Source: Pseudohalocynthiibacter aestuariivivens
GTDB taxonomy: Bacteria; Pseudomonadota; Alphaproteobacteria; Rhodobacterales; Rhodobacteraceae
Reading direction: 5' to 3'
Length of the DNA: 64,000 bases
NCBI RefSeq assembly: GCF_018457175.1
Contig: NZ_JAGFNU010000001.1
Span: 124,001 to 188,000, forward strand
Every line of letters starts with the position of its first letter. Position 1 is the stretch's first letter. A model generated the notes under the pieces. It worked only from the letters and a program-made list of their open reading frames with translations. It searched no databases and was not told where the DNA came from. Both the position numbers and the translations under genes were made by a program. Positions 62,992 to 64,000 of the stretch are shown piece by piece.

Positions 62992-64000
62992 CTAAGCTTT
63001 TTCAACCTTCAGCCAGACACCCCCTTCGGGGCGCAGGGTTAGGATCATCACGGGTTTGGGCGTTTTTCCGGGTATCGTGCTGAACCTGAACTTTGCGAGC
63101 AGTGTCGCCAGAATAATCACCGCCTCCTGCAACGCAAAGCTCGCCCCGATACAAACGCGGGGACCGTCACCGAAAGGCAGATATGCATAGCGGTTTATTG
63201 CCCTCGGGTCAGCAAAGCGGTCTGGGTTAAACGTATTAGGTTTGTCCCACAGCAGATGGTTGCGATGTAACGCGTAGATCGGAAGAATGACTGTGTCTTT
63301 CGCCCTGACTTCACGGCCACACAAAGTATCCGGCTTCTGCGCGGTGCGGGACAACATCGCTGCAGGCGGATAAAGGCGCAGTGTTTCATCTACGATCTGG
63401 CGTATGTATGGCAGGTTTGCACAGTCTTCCGCTGTTGCGGCACGGTTGCCAAGCACAGCTTGCGCCTCTGTCCGCGCACGGTTTTGCACTTCCGGGTCAA
63501 ACGCACAAAGATATAGCGCCCAGGCAAGTGTAAGCGCAGTCGTCTCATGGCCAGCAACGATAAAGGTAAGCAGATTATCCCGCAGTTCGGCCGTTGTCAT
63601 CTTGCGTTCAGTTTCGGGGTCTTCACCTTCAAGTAGAAGATCCAGCAAATCAGGCGTTTCTTTGGTCGCTGCTTCGCGCCGTCTATCAATCACTTCATCT
63701 GCAACGCTCTTCATCTGTTTCATTGAACCAGATGAAAGGATACGCGAAGGCCGCGGCACCCAGTTGGGTGCGCCCAGAATATCCAGCAACGAGATCTTTG
63801 CTGTCTGATCGATGTAAGAGTTTATTGCGTTGTGCATTGCACTGCGGTCAAAACCCTCATCCCCTGAAAAAGTTACATCGGAAATGACTTCAAAGGTGGC
63901 CCTTACCATCTCTTCGTAAAAATCTACGCCTCGCCCGATGCTTTTCTCAGTGCGTTCAGCGCAACGTTCTGCTGCGGTGGTCATCATCGGTGCCAGATTC
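62992..64000 (-). CDS. Cytochrome P450 (5' end beyond the window)
   Basis: This haem monooxygenase is cut at its start by the window end; about 335 C-terminal residues are visible. The I-helix motif FIVAGHETTALTLAWAL, the ExxR motif in VDETLRLYPPAAML, and the haem loop FGDGPRVCIGASFALQE with the Cys ligand are intact. The AGHETT and P-P-A pattern suits CYP102/CYP4-like fatty-acid or alkane hydroxylases, but the substrate cannot be fixed. A redox partner is not visible. Confidence 0.92.
   Translation of the reverse strand, partial: NLAPMMTTAAERCAERTEKSIGRGVDFYEEMVRATFEVISDVTFSGDEGFDRSAMHNAINSYIDQTAKISLLDILGAPNWVPRPSRILSSGSMKQMKSVADEVIDRRREAATKETPDLLDLLLEGEDPETERKMTTAELRDNLLTFIVAGHETTALTLAWALYLCAFDPEVQNRARTEAQAVLGNRAATAEDCANLPYIRQIVDETLRLYPPAAMLSRTAQKPDTLCGREVRAKDTVILPIYALHRNHLLWDKPNTFNPDRFADPRAINRYAYLPFGDGPRVCIGASFALQEAVIILATLLAKFRFSTIPGKTPKPVMILTLRPEGGVWLKVEKA

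Noticed and set aside
1-64000. Mobile elements, tRNA or rRNA genes, CRISPR arrays, phage or toxin-antitoxin genes
   Set aside because: Looked for on both strands in all gaps; no transposase, integrase, inverted-repeat pair with target duplication, clover-leaf or spaced repeat array was found.

Overview
The window looks like a chromosomal segment of an aerobic marine-type alphaproteobacterium of the Rhodobacteraceae (Roseobacter group). The evidence is moderate GC content, a long CobN next to an adenosyltransferase, a taurine:pyruvate aminotransferase, (2S)-methylsuccinyl-CoA dehydrogenase of the ethylmalonyl-CoA pathway, the pckA-chvI-chvG-hprK-rapZ-EIIA-HPr block and the acpS-lepB-rnc-era-recO block. 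Nearly every gene is intact. I see no tRNA, rRNA, insertion sequence, phage or CRISPR array. Species cannot be named from the sequence alone.

Region 1 (1-8.7 kb) is a vitamin B12/cobalt locus on the minus strand. A canonical cobalamin riboswitch (about 8338-8530) leads into cbtB-cbtA (cobalt uptake), cobW and a GNAT gene. Then comes a small plus-strand gene of unknown role, followed by cobN, a second GNAT gene, a GFA-family gene and cobO, joined by ATGA overlaps except for a 128-base gap after the GNAT gene. Region 2 (8.7-20.2 kb) holds smc and tpa (taurine), an unknown gene, a lytic transglycosylase, the cobD-cobC-DUF1636 block, a glutathionyl-hydroquinone reductase and a methyltransferase. 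Region 3 (20.2-27 kb, plus strand) is a corrin-ring operon: a small His-rich membrane protein, cbiX, cobH, cobL, cobI, a cbiG-cobJ fusion and cobM. It is preceded by a roughly 220-base leader with potential RNA structure.

Region 4 (27-48.8 kb) is mostly housekeeping. It contains a PatB/MalY-type aminotransferase, def, a degenerate def paralogue, fmt, rnhA, ispH, a cytochrome c behind a CueR-like copper promoter, a NYN-domain gene, folK, rpoZ, rsh, pdxJ, acpS, lepB, rnc, era, recO, the ethylmalonyl-CoA pathway dehydrogenase mcd, a TauE-type exporter and pckA. Region 5 (49-64 kb) contains the chvI-chvG two-component system with the incomplete regulatory PTS (hprK, rapZ, EIIA, HPr). An electron-transfer and acyl-CoA block follows (hbd, etfA, etfB, PduO-type adenosyltransferase, HIG1 protein). 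The window ends with an SDR, parC, a VOC protein and a cytochrome P450 cut by the window end.

The metabolic thread is B12. Cobalt uptake and corrin synthesis (regions 1-3) supply the cofactor, two unrelated adenosyltransferases (CobO, PduO) finish it, and the ethylmalonyl-CoA pathway, to which mcd belongs and which hbd and ETF may serve, needs B12-dependent mutases (not in the window). The most interesting open signals are the structured leader before cbiX, the CueR-like box before an orphan cytochrome c, a deformylase paralogue lacking its metal Cys and catalytic Glu, a GTGA tetranucleotide tract in a divergent promoter, and a triple 20-bp-phased repeat between pckA and chvI.
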